Shown: positions 25,763 through 33,409 of the stretch, in pieces
How the letters are laid out: every line of letters starts with the position of its first letter
Position numbering within the stretch: the first letter of the stretch is position 1
DNA from: an uncultured Lacinutrix sp.
GTDB taxonomy: Bacteria > Bacteroidota > Bacteroidia > Flavobacteriales > Flavobacteriaceae
Length of the DNA stretch: 64,000 nt
Assembly (NCBI RefSeq): GCF_947500605.1
Contig: NZ_CANMSJ010000001.1
Span: forward strand, 248,001 to 312,000
Direction of reading: 5' to 3'
Notes under the pieces: generated by a model
The model's input: the letters and a program-made list of their open reading frames with translations, nothing else
Told to the model about the DNA's origin: nothing
Databases searched by the model: none
Translations under genes and position numbers: made by a program

Positions 25763-25874
25763 ACGTCACTTCTAGTGAATTTTGAGACACGAGAAATTAG
25801 TATCGAGAAGTTTGGGTAACGAAAAAGTTCTTGATACAAAATTCTGAAAAAGAATTTCACTCGAACTGACGTCA
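25763..25874 (+). repeat. intergenic inverted-repeat element, copy 2
   Basis: ACGTCACTTCTAGTGAA at the left and TTCACTCGAACTGACGT at the right form imperfect inverted ends. The interior matches copy 1 (GTGAATTTTGAG, ACGAGA, ATTAGT, TCGAGAAGTTT, ACAAAATTCT, GAATTTCACTCGAAC). Confidence 0.8.
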
Positions 25875-25888
25875 TAATTATATTCAAG

Positions 25889-26995
25889 ATGAAAAATATT
25901 AGTTTCTTATTAATTTTAATCACATCTGTTATGTCCATAAAAGGACAAAACACAGTAGGTGAAACCGAAGTTTTTGCAACTACAGCGCAAGCAGTTGGTA
26001 ATATTACGTTTACTGATAGTGGCGATTTAGTGTATAGTCATCATCCTTTTTTCTCACCAGAAAATAGAGTGATGATCATGGATGCCAAAACAAAAACAAG
26101 CAAACCGTTTCCTAATAAAGCCTGGAATACGCCACGAACTACAGACGATAATTATCTAAGTAATGTGTTAGGTATTAGAAACGATGAAAACGGAATTGTT
26201 TGGATGCTAGATATGGCGCAACGTGATAATGTAACGCCTAAAATAGTGGGTTGGAACACAAAAACTAATCAGCTAGAACGTATTTATTATTTACCAAAAT
26301 CGTCAGTACCAAAGCATGCACAACCAAATGATATGGTTGTAGATACTAAAAACGGTTATTTTATAATTGCAGATGAAGGTATTGGAAATGGAGGAGATGG
26401 TACAAATGCTGCATTTATTATTGTAGACATGAAAACGGGTAAAACACGTCGTTTATTAGAAGGTACACGCACAACATTACCAGAAAACACACCAACAGTA
26501 ATTAACGGTAAACATTTAGCGGTTAACGGTAAAGATTTGTTGGTAGGAAATGATGGTATTACTGCCGATGCTAATTTTGAATACATTTATTATGGTCCGT
26601 TAAACGGAACTAAAATTTACAGAATTAAAACGTTAGATTTAGTAAATGAAGCACTAACAGAAGAAGCATTAGATAGTAAAATTGAAACCTATTCCGAAAA
26701 ACCAAACAACGGCGGAATGAGTATCGATACAGCAGGCAATATTTATTTAACAGCTTTAGAAACCAATAGTGTTGCTGTAGTTTTGGCAAAAGATAAAAGT
26801 GTAAAAACCATGGTGAAAGATTCTAACATGGTTTGGCCAGATGGTGTAAGCTACAATCATGTAGACGGTTATATGTATGTGTCCGCTGCCCAGGTAAACA
26901 AAGGTGCTGCGTTTAATGATGGTAAAGATTTATCTACAAAACCATTTTACATTTTCAGGTTTAAGCCTATTACAACAGGTGTTTCTTTTAGATAA
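25889..26995 (+). CDS. exported Yellow/major royal jelly-like beta-propeller protein
   Basis: 368 residues with a signal peptide (FLLILITSVMSIKGQ). The body is a six-bladed propeller of the Yellow/MRJP and SMP-30-like type: GVSYNHVDGYMYVSAAQVNK, YIYYGPLNGTKIYRIKTLDL, NNGGMSIDTAGNIYLTA and GYFIIADEGIG. Bacterial members are annotated as L-dopachrome tautomerase-related. It is likely periplasmic. It follows the cupin gene and may share its transcript. An intrinsic terminator at 27055-27079 closes the unit. Confidence 0.85.
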   Translation: MKNISFLLILITSVMSIKGQNTVGETEVFATTAQAVGNITFTDSGDLVYSHHPFFSPENRVMIMDAKTKTSKPFPNKAWNTPRTTDDNYLSNVLGIRNDENGIVWMLDMAQRDNVTPKIVGWNTKTNQLERIYYLPKSSVPKHAQPNDMVVDTKNGYFIIADEGIGNGGDGTNAAFIIVDMKTGKTRRLLEGTRTTLPENTPTVINGKHLAVNGKDLLVGNDGITADANFEYIYYGPLNGTKIYRIKTLDLVNEALTEEALDSKIETYSEKPNNGGMSIDTAGNIYLTALETNSVAVVLAKDKSVKTMVKDSNMVWPDGVSYNHVDGYMYVSAAQVNKGAAFNDGKDLSTKPFYIFRFKPITTGVSFR

Positions 26996-27054
26996 TTTAT
27001 GAATTGATTAATAGTTGAATCCCTTTTATTATTATTATTATTAAATAAGAAGAG

Positions 27055-27079
27055 AAGCCACTGTTTAAGTGGCTTTTTC
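27055..27079 (+). terminator. intrinsic terminator
   Basis: AAGCCAC and GTGGCTT form a 7-bp stem with a 7-nt loop, followed by a T tract, 60 bp after the Yellow-like gene. Confidence 0.75.
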
Positions 27080-27115
27080 TATTTACAAAATGTTTAACTT
27101 AAGAAAAAGCAAATT

Positions 27116-27979
27116 ATGCCAAGAACTATCATCGAGAATATTGTTATTGCAGAATATAAAAAGCAAACCTTTTTTGACTTTTGTAAGTATACTACCATTC
27201 GTTTTTTTGAAATTGTTTATTTTGAAGAAGGCACAGGAACTATAAAGATTAATGGAAAAATGGTGAACTATACCTCAAATAGTGTGTTCGTTTTTGTTCC
27301 AGATGATATTTACATTGTTAATCCGGAAACACCAACATCTACGGTTGCTATCAAATTTTTAAAGAGTTTTTTCAGAAATACGAATACGCAAAACGATACT
27401 CTTCCTGTTAACGATTGGTTTCGTAAAATTGAAGGTATTTTAAATAGCGAAAGTCACCAACTACGTGAAATGCAGTTTGAAACAGAATCAGACAAACTAC
27501 ATTTAGTGTCTTTAATTAAAATGGTTTCTACTGAAAATTTGAAAAAACAATCCTATGATCTATTCATCATTCAAAATTCATTATCAGTTATTCTTCATTT
27601 GATTGCTAGAAACATTCAGTTTTTAAATACCGATAGGACTGCCAAGGTTGTGGAGTCTTCAAAAATTCAGCAAATCATAAATTTTATTCATACAAATATT
27701 TATAATTCAGATTTGTTATCTACTAGAAGTCTTGCAGAAGAATTTCATATGGCAGATAATTATATGAGCGAGTATTTTAAAAAGCATACAGACATTAGCC
27801 TAAAAAAGTACATCATTAATTATAAATTGAAGTTAGTAGAAACACGACTTAAATATACAGATTTACAATTCTCAGAAATAGCAATCGAACTCGGTTTTAC
27901 AGATTCTAGTCATTTAAATAAAACTTTTTTAGCCTATATAGGCATTACTATTGGTGCTTTTAAGGCTGCTTTAGCCTAA
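27116..27979 (+). CDS. AraC family regulator
   Basis: 287 residues. The N-terminal sensor (FFEIVYFEEGTGTIKINGK, VFVFVPDDIYIVNPETP) and C-terminal AraC domain (RSLAEEFHMADNYMSEYF, LKKYIINYKLKLVETRLKY, FSEIAIELGFTDSSHLNKTF) are closely similar in layout to the regulator at 19545-20441. It is upstream of and co-directional with the enoyl-CoA hydratase operon, whose promoter carries TTTTTACTAATA direct repeats. It is the most likely activator of that operon. Confidence 0.9.
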   Translation: MPRTIIENIVIAEYKKQTFFDFCKYTTIRFFEIVYFEEGTGTIKINGKMVNYTSNSVFVFVPDDIYIVNPETPTSTVAIKFLKSFFRNTNTQNDTLPVNDWFRKIEGILNSESHQLREMQFETESDKLHLVSLIKMVSTENLKKQSYDLFIIQNSLSVILHLIARNIQFLNTDRTAKVVESSKIQQIINFIHTNIYNSDLLSTRSLAEEFHMADNYMSEYFKKHTDISLKKYIINYKLKLVETRLKYTDLQFSEIAIELGFTDSSHLNKTFLAYIGITIGAFKAALA

Positions 27980-27980
27980 G

Positions 27981-28011
27981 TTTTTACTAATAACCTTGTT
28001 TTTTACTAATA
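27981..28011 (+). promoter_or_regulatory. candidate AraC binding site, TTTTTACTAATA direct repeats
   Basis: A perfect 12-bp direct repeat, TTTTTACTAATA, at 27981 and 28000 (19 bp apart), with a third weaker copy TTTTATACCAA from 28020, 32 bp upstream of the minus-7 box. It begins directly after the stop of the AraC gene. Confidence 0.65.
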
Positions 28012-28051
28012 GTGCTTTGTTTTATACCAAATTAAACCTTGGTTCCTCCTG

Positions 28052-28059
28052 TAAATTTG
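28052..28059 (+). promoter_or_regulatory. minus-7 box TAAATTTG
   Basis: An exact TAnnTTTG match 45 bp upstream of the enoyl-CoA hydratase start at 28104. There is no TTG at the minus-33 distance. Confidence 0.6.
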
Positions 28060-28103
28060 CAGTGTAATTAAAACACAACACTAATAATTTAAAACATAAC
28101 ACC

Positions 28104-28949
28104 ATGAAAACAACAGGATTTAAAACATTTAAAGTAGCAGTAAAAGAAGGACAAGCTTGGGTAACTTTTGATAACCCACCAGTAAATATTCAGGATATTC
28201 CAATGATCAAAGAGTTGGATGATTTAGCAGCATCTTTAGAAGAGGACAGAAGTATTAAAGTAGTCGTTTTTCAATCTGCTCATCCAGAAATTTTCATAGC
28301 GCATGCAGATACTAATTTCTTAAAAGATATGTCTACAACAGCTGTAGCTAGAGAAGATATTGAGTTATTAGACTTACAAAAAGTATTACAACGTATTAGT
28401 AAATTACCGCAAATTACCGTTAGTAAAATAGAAGGTTTTGCTAGAGGAGGAGGTCATGAGTTTGCATTAGCTACAGATATGCGATTTGCAGCAAGAGGTA
28501 AAGCAGTATTTATGCAAATGGAAGTTGGTATGGGAATTTTACCTTGTGGTGGTGGATCATCTAGAATGGCACGTCAAATTGGTTTAGGTAGAGCTTTAGA
28601 AGTTATTTTATCTGCAAAAGATTTTGATGCTGACCAAGCAGAAGCTTACGGACTTATAAATAGAGCTTTAGATGCGGATAAAATTGGCGATTTTGTGGAA
28701 GATTTAGTAAATAGAATGTCACAATTTAATTCCGATGCTATCGAAGCTGCAAAACGTACTGTTTATGCATCTATTGATTTACCAATAGAAGATGCTTTAA
28801 AAGAGGAAGCCTACTGGTTATACCAAGCAACAAGTAAGTCGCCAGCAATCAAACGTTTTACGTTAGCTGATGATACCGGATTTCAAAATGATATGGAAAA
28901 CCAAAGAAACTTCGAGACTTTATTAATGGGATTACAAGGTGTAAACTAA
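28104..28949 (+). CDS. enoyl-CoA hydratase/isomerase family protein
   Basis: 281 residues with crotonase-fold motifs: WVTFDNPPVNIQDIPMIKEL, VFQSAHPEIFIAHADTNFL, SKIEGFARGGGHEFALATDM with RFAARG (oxyanion-hole glycines) and MGILPCGGGSSRMARQIG with RALEVILS. The usual catalytic Glu of hydratases is replaced by the MGILPCGGG context, so a hydratase reaction is not assured. It is the first gene of an operon with a small SnoaL-like gene 12 bp downstream. The role is probably in catabolism or modification of an acyl-CoA, or a non-CoA substrate. Confidence 0.88.
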   Translation: MKTTGFKTFKVAVKEGQAWVTFDNPPVNIQDIPMIKELDDLAASLEEDRSIKVVVFQSAHPEIFIAHADTNFLKDMSTTAVAREDIELLDLQKVLQRISKLPQITVSKIEGFARGGGHEFALATDMRFAARGKAVFMQMEVGMGILPCGGGSSRMARQIGLGRALEVILSAKDFDADQAEAYGLINRALDADKIGDFVEDLVNRMSQFNSDAIEAAKRTVYASIDLPIEDALKEEAYWLYQATSKSPAIKRFTLADDTGFQNDMENQRNFETLLMGLQGVN

Positions 28950-28961
28950 AAACTAGAAATT

Positions 28962-29363
28962 ATGAACACAGCACAAAATAAACAAACGATACTTGATTTT
29001 TTCGAACGTTTTTCTGCAGGTGATGCTGCAAGCGCTTTAACTTATTTAGATACAGATGCAACATGGCAATCTATGGGAATTAAAGGAGATCTACCAGTTT
29101 CAGGAACCATGGATAAAAACGGAATTGGAGAACTTATAAAAATGGTAAAATCTGCTATTCCAAAGGGATTAGAATTAACACCAGTGGGTTGGACTGCAGA
29201 AGGAGATAGGGTAGCTGCCGAATTCATTTCCTACGGAAAATTAACCAATGGAAGAGAATATAATAATCCGTATCATTTTTTATTTCAATTTTCTGATGGT
29301 AAGATCCTTAGAATAAAAGAATACATGGACACATTACACGTAAAATCAATATTTGTAGACTAA
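28962..29363 (+). CDS. SnoaL/NTF2-like small protein
   Basis: 133 residues, NTF2-like cone fold: TILDFFERFSAGDAASALTY, LDTDATWQSMGI, EGDRVAAEFISYGKLTNGRE and YHFLFQFSDGKILRIKEYMD. Relatives include ketosteroid isomerase and polyketide cyclase-like enzymes or scavengers. It is 12 bp behind the enoyl-CoA hydratase gene and is followed by a terminator. A second SnoaL-like protein is at 38225-38602. Confidence 0.85.
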   Translation: MNTAQNKQTILDFFERFSAGDAASALTYLDTDATWQSMGIKGDLPVSGTMDKNGIGELIKMVKSAIPKGLELTPVGWTAEGDRVAAEFISYGKLTNGREYNNPYHFLFQFSDGKILRIKEYMDTLHVKSIFVD

Positions 29364-29376
29364 TAAAATTTAGTAT

Positions 29377-29405
29377 AAATGCCTCTTGTATAGGAGGCAT
29401 TTTTT
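29377..29405 (+). terminator. intrinsic terminator
   Basis: AAATGCCTC and GAGGCATTT form a 9-bp stem followed by T residues, 14 bp after the SnoaL-like gene stop. Confidence 0.85.
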
Positions 29406-29422
29406 CAATTTAATATCACATT

Positions 29423-29773
29423 ATGAAACTTAATAATAACATAGCTTGGACGGTAGATGGCAAAATAATAAACAAAACCAAATACAAGGAAGCCATGGAA
29501 AAAATAACAGCAGCTACATTTAAAGAAGAAGGTTCGCTTAATCACGAATGGTATGTAGCAGAAGATCTGGAAAGCATTCATATTTATGAACGTTACCAAG
29601 ATGCAGATGCCGCTTTGGCACATTTAAAAGTATGGTCTCAATTTGCAACTCTGTTTTTAGAAGGCGCAACAATGGATAGCTTTAAAGTTTATGGGAATGT
29701 AACTCCAGAATTAAAAAGCGCAGTATCTGGCGCAACTAGTATTATGAGTCGTTACGGCGGATTTGTAAAATAA
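29423..29773 (+). CDS. ABM-type monooxygenase domain protein
   Basis: 116 residues. ISx-type ABM pattern: WTVDGKIINKTKYKEAMEKI, EEGSLNHEWYVAEDLESIHI, YERYQDADAALAHLKVWSQF and EGATMDSFKVYGN. It is more divergent than the YgiN-like gene at 20628. It begins 18 bp past the terminator of the previous unit, so it is expressed by readthrough or from an unseen promoter. Function is inferred as a small quinol- or aromatic-modifying dimer. Confidence 0.75.
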   Translation: MKLNNNIAWTVDGKIINKTKYKEAMEKITAATFKEEGSLNHEWYVAEDLESIHIYERYQDADAALAHLKVWSQFATLFLEGATMDSFKVYGNVTPELKSAVSGATSIMSRYGGFVK

Positions 29774-29795
29774 TTTCAATAAAATAAAACCTTGA

Positions 29796-29829
29796 AATAT
29801 ACCTAAACAACCGTTTTTACTACAAAAAA
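29796..29829 (+). promoter_or_regulatory. candidate AraC binding site, weak direct repeat
   Basis: AATATACCTAAA (29796) and TTTTTACTACAAAA (29814) are 18 bp apart; the second starts 34 bp upstream of the minus-7 box at 29848. It is weaker than the other TTTATAC sites but at the same relative position. Confidence 0.35.
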
Positions 29830-29847
29830 AATAGTACTATCTAAGAC

Positions 29848-29855
29848 TACCTTTG
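29848..29855 (+). promoter_or_regulatory. minus-7 box TACCTTTG
   Basis: An exact TAnnTTTG match upstream of the 2OG oxygenase gene; it gives a leader of about 115 nt. Confidence 0.5.
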
Positions 29856-29972
29856 TAGTCAGATTAATTGTTGTTTAAGTATAAATAAGGCGATTAATTA
29901 ATAGATAAACAGAAATACATAAAAACCAAAATATCCTATTGCGACAGTTTTTGGTAAAAAAATATAAAAACA

Positions 29973-30926
29973 ATGACAAATAAAAATATATTAGAAGAAG
30001 CTCGTGCGCTTACTTTACCTTCTCGTGAAGCCTCGTTAAATCGTGAAGCTTCAGTTTCACACTTTTGGAACAATAACCAGAAAATATTGGAAGATGCTTG
30101 GGCAGAATGGGAAATTGAAAACAAAGACAATTTACTAGTTCCTAATGAATCACTGCTTGATCCACGCTTACAAAAGGCCATTAAAGAAGCATGGGAAAAT
30201 CCAGAAAAAGAATCTGCTGTTGCCGATTTATGGGAAGAAATTAGTCCTGGTGTTTATGTTGCTCAGTTTTTTAACCCAGAACGCTTAGCAGATTTTCGCA
30301 AATATTTAGAAGCTGTAGTAAATTCAAAAATTCCTAAACGAGCACCATACGGAATACAATTGAATCGTTATGGAATTATGCTTGATCCACGCTCAGAAGG
30401 CTATCTTGCAGCACCGAATTTTCAGGCATTTTATAACGATATTATGGACCGTTATATGCGTCCGATTGCACGTTTGTTATTGGGGACTTATGGTTATGAC
30501 AACCAAACATTTGGTTTTTCTATTCAGTACAATCCAGATAAAGACAAGGATTTAAATGGTCACACAGATGCTTCTGCTGCCACTTTGAATATCAACATTA
30601 ACTTACCCGATGAAGCATTTACAGGCTCGCAAGTTGATTTTTATGATAAAACCACAGGAAAAACAGTGCAAACTACGTTTGAATCAGGTAAAGCAATAAT
30701 TCACAGAGGTGATGTAGCACACGCTACGCACCCAATTATTAGTGGGCAACGTAGTAACTTGGTAGTGTGGTTATATGGAGACCGTATGCAAATTCCAAGA
30801 GGTGGAGCAAGTAGCTACGGTAGTGTCGATAACTCAGAATCTAAAGCGGTTACATCTGAAATTATTAGTGCTCGTGAGCGTTGGAGTGTGCCAAAGAGTA
30901 CCAAAGATACCTTTGCACCTTTTTAA
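29973..30926 (+). CDS. 2-oxoglutarate/Fe(II)-dependent oxygenase, prolyl-hydroxylase-like
   Basis: 317 residues. The C-terminal half is a double-stranded beta-helix with the iron facial triad: GHTDASAATLNIN (HxD near residue 197), HRGDVAHATHP (distal His in the 244-253 region) and the 2OG-binding Arg in GQRSNLVVWLYG. The N-terminal half is helical, with EARALTLPSREASLNREASV and VPNESLLDPRLQKAI. The architecture recalls eukaryotic PKHD-type hydroxylases of unknown substrate more than E. coli AlkB. It is expressed alone from a TAnnTTTG promoter. The hydroxylation target is unknown. Confidence 0.82.
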   Translation: MTNKNILEEARALTLPSREASLNREASVSHFWNNNQKILEDAWAEWEIENKDNLLVPNESLLDPRLQKAIKEAWENPEKESAVADLWEEISPGVYVAQFFNPERLADFRKYLEAVVNSKIPKRAPYGIQLNRYGIMLDPRSEGYLAAPNFQAFYNDIMDRYMRPIARLLLGTYGYDNQTFGFSIQYNPDKDKDLNGHTDASAATLNININLPDEAFTGSQVDFYDKTTGKTVQTTFESGKAIIHRGDVAHATHPIISGQRSNLVVWLYGDRMQIPRGGASSYGSVDNSESKAVTSEIISARERWSVPKSTKDTFAPF

Positions 30927-31034
30927 AAGGATTAGAAAACGTTTATCTTGCTTTAGGCAATGATTATATGGAAAAATAGCTACTGGACTATTTATTAGAA
31001 TTTTATAATAAGATTCAAAAAAAACAAGAAAATG

Positions 31035-31087
31035 TCACCTTGAGCGCAGTCGAAAGGTTTTATAGTTCGCATCTGAACTCAAGGTGA
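31035..31087. repeat. intergenic palindromic repeat (TCACCTTGAG type)
   Basis: TCACCTTGAG (31035-31044) and CTCAAGGTGA (31078-31087) are perfect 10-bp inverted arms around a core with GCGCAGTCGAAAGG. This element class recurs between genes in Flavobacteriia genomes; here it separates the oxygenase and SDR genes and could fold as a transcript end. Confidence 0.8.
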
Positions 31088-31112
31088 TACTTCAATAAAA
31101 AAATAAAAAATA

Positions 31113-31934
31113 ATGAGTAAAACAATAATAGTAACAGGAAGTACAGACGGCATTGGAAAGTTAACTGCTTTTAGTTTAGCCGAAAAAGGACATACGGTTT
31201 ATGTACATGGAAGAAATGCAGTAAAGGTAGACGCGGTTGTTTCAGAAATAAAAACAACAACAAATAATCAGAATATTTATGGTTTAGTTGCTGATTTTTC
31301 GGATTTAGAAGCTGTTTCAAAATTAGCAGCACAGATTATAAAGGACATTCCTAAAATAGATATACTAATCAATAATGCAGGGATTTTTAAAACGAAAGAC
31401 GTTCATAATAAAAACGGATTAGATATCAGAATGATGGTAAATTATTTAGCACCCTATGTGTTGACAAATGCCATATTAGAAAACATAAAGCAATCTGAAG
31501 CACCAAGAATTATTAATTTAAGTTCTGCTGCACAAGCACCAGTTTCTGAAGCTGTTTTAATAGGGAAGGAGCAAGACTCTGCAAATAGCACCTATGCGCA
31601 AAGTAAATTAGCATTGACGATGTGGAGTTTTAATCTAGCAAAACAAGAGCCAAAAATTACGGTTATAGCAGTTAATCCAGGGTCGTTATTAAATACAAAA
31701 ATGGCTAATGAAGCCTATGGTCAACATTGGTCTCCAGCAGAAAAAGGAGTGGATATCTTATTAGATTTGACATTGTTTAATGATTATAAAAATGATTCAG
31801 GAAAGTATTTTGACAATGATAAAGGTGATCCAAAAGGATACTTTTCTCCAGCGCATCCTGATGCTTATGATGCTTTAAAACTTGAAAAATTACTAAATAT
31901 AACAAATGAATTAGTAGAAGATAAAATAGCTTAA
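31113..31934 (+). CDS. short-chain dehydrogenase/reductase
   Basis: 273 residues, a classical SDR: TIIVTGSTDGIGKLTAFSLA (cofactor glycine motif), IDILINNAGIF, INLSSAAQAPV (catalytic Ser) and STYAQSKLALTMWS (YxxxK). AVNPGSLLNTKMANEAYG continues the family pattern of WWOX/retinol-dehydrogenase-like SDRs. It is a cytoplasmic NAD(P)H oxidoreductase; the substrate is unknown. It lies downstream of the palindromic repeat at 31035. Confidence 0.92.
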   Translation: MSKTIIVTGSTDGIGKLTAFSLAEKGHTVYVHGRNAVKVDAVVSEIKTTTNNQNIYGLVADFSDLEAVSKLAAQIIKDIPKIDILINNAGIFKTKDVHNKNGLDIRMMVNYLAPYVLTNAILENIKQSEAPRIINLSSAAQAPVSEAVLIGKEQDSANSTYAQSKLALTMWSFNLAKQEPKITVIAVNPGSLLNTKMANEAYGQHWSPAEKGVDILLDLTLFNDYKNDSGKYFDNDKGDPKGYFSPAHPDAYDALKLEKLLNITNELVEDKIA

Positions 31935-32115
31935 ATTTCTAGTATTCTTAATTTTATAAAAATATATTTTATAGAAATGCTATAATTAATTTGGTAATTA
32001 ATTGTAGCATTTCTTATATTAAACAACAACATAAAAAAGCACAAAAATAAATCATAATTGGTTTGGTTAAAAAGAAGTAATTCAAGTTCTTTCCAGATTA
32101 ATAATTTAACACTAA

Positions 32116-32739
32116 ATGGAGAACATTACAACATTTGCAATCACAGTATTTACGGCCTTTTTTGCTATTACGAACCCAATATCAAACATGACTGTTTTTG
32201 TATCTTTAACACAAGGTGCAGACAAAAAAACGAAAAGAGAGATTAACAAAAAAGCCAATTTGATTGCTTTTGTAATTGTTACAGTTTTTATTTTATTAGG
32301 TAAATATATTTTTGAGTTATTTAATATCAGTATTCCTGCTTTTAAGATTACTGGAGGTATTCTAATATTTTTTATTGGTTTCGATATGCTGCAATCTAAA
32401 CAGTCTAATGTAAAAAGCTTAAATAATGTTCATGTCGACGAAGATATAGCAGTCTCTCCATTGGCTATTCCAATTTTAGCTGGTCCGGGAACTATTGTAA
32501 CCGCTATGAATTTTGTATCTAATGCAGCTCCATTACAAATGTTTTTGGTAATAGCTATTTTCGGGTCCATGAGTTTAATTACTTATTTTACTTTTAAATT
32601 AAGTGATTTTATTGTGGGATTAGTTGGTCACAATGTAATTTCTGTAATCGGTAAAATTATGGGATTAATAATTGCTATTATTGGTACAGGTATGATTATA
32701 CAAGGTATTAAAATTTCTTTCGATTTAATAGCTGGATAA
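32116..32739 (+). CDS. MarC family integral membrane protein
   Basis: 207 residues with six hydrophobic segments. TAFFAITNPISNMTVFVSLT is the MarC N-terminal signature; KITGGILIFFIGFDMLQSKQ and PLAIPILAGPGTIVTAMNFV are also conserved. The family is named after E. coli MarC, which is not itself a proven multidrug transporter; the function is unresolved. The start at 32116 is preferred over the overlapping frame at 32058, which has no family match. Confidence 0.9.
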   Translation: MENITTFAITVFTAFFAITNPISNMTVFVSLTQGADKKTKREINKKANLIAFVIVTVFILLGKYIFELFNISIPAFKITGGILIFFIGFDMLQSKQSNVKSLNNVHVDEDIAVSPLAIPILAGPGTIVTAMNFVSNAAPLQMFLVIAIFGSMSLITYFTFKLSDFIVGLVGHNVISVIGKIMGLIIAIIGTGMIIQGIKISFDLIAG

Positions 32740-32808
32740 CACCAGGCTATTTAACGAGTAAAAGTTGTTTTTTAAATTCAATAATCCAGTTTTAACAGAT
32801 ATGTACTA

Positions 32809-33405
32809 ATGAAAAAAATACTAGTCTTATTTTCTCATCCAAAATTTGAAAAATCGAGAGCAAATACAGCATTGGTAAATCATATAAAAGACATTGAAGG
32901 TGTAACATTTCATGATTTATACGAACGCTATCCAGATTTCCATATAGACGTTTCAGCAGAAAAAGAACTATTAAATGCACATGATATTATTATCTGGCAT
33001 CATCCATTCTATTGGTATAGTTGTCCGCCATTAATGAAACAGTGGATTGATATGGTGTTAGAATTTGGTTGGGCTTATGGACCAAATGGAAATGCACTAC
33101 AAAATAAAACATGTTTAAATGTTATTACTACTGGAGGTTCTAGAAAAGTTTATTGCTCAGAAGGAAGTAATAGTTTTACTGTTCGTCAATTTTTAAGACC
33201 ATTCGAGCAAACTGCTAACTTATGTGGTATGGAATATTTACCGCCATTTGCAGTAATGGAAACACATAAATTAAGTGATAGCGATTTAAGGAGTTATGCT
33301 ATTCAATATGGCGATTTAATTACTTTACTTAAAGAAAACCTTTCCAATAATGATTGTGAAGGATTTTCATTTATAAACGATATTCCGAAACTAAATACAC
33401 AATAA
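32809..33405 (+). CDS. KefF-like NAD(P)H quinone oxidoreductase
   Basis: 198 residues, flavodoxin-like fold: KILVLFSHPKFEKSRANTAL, DIIIWHHPFYWYSCPPLMKQ, WIDMVLEFGWAYGPNGNAL and NVITTGGSRKVYCSEG. This is the subgroup that activates the potassium efflux channel KefB/KefC during electrophile exposure. It is separated by only 4 bp from the kefC-like antiporter, which supports this assignment well. Confidence 0.92.
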   Translation: MKKILVLFSHPKFEKSRANTALVNHIKDIEGVTFHDLYERYPDFHIDVSAEKELLNAHDIIIWHHPFYWYSCPPLMKQWIDMVLEFGWAYGPNGNALQNKTCLNVITTGGSRKVYCSEGSNSFTVRQFLRPFEQTANLCGMEYLPPFAVMETHKLSDSDLRSYAIQYGDLITLLKENLSNNDCEGFSFINDIPKLNTQ

Positions 33406-33409
33406 TTTT

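Noticed and set aside
25152-25874. A composite transposon around the cupin gene
   Set aside because: The flanking elements are about 110 bp and encode no transposase; they fit non-autonomous palindromic repeats rather than insertion sequences.
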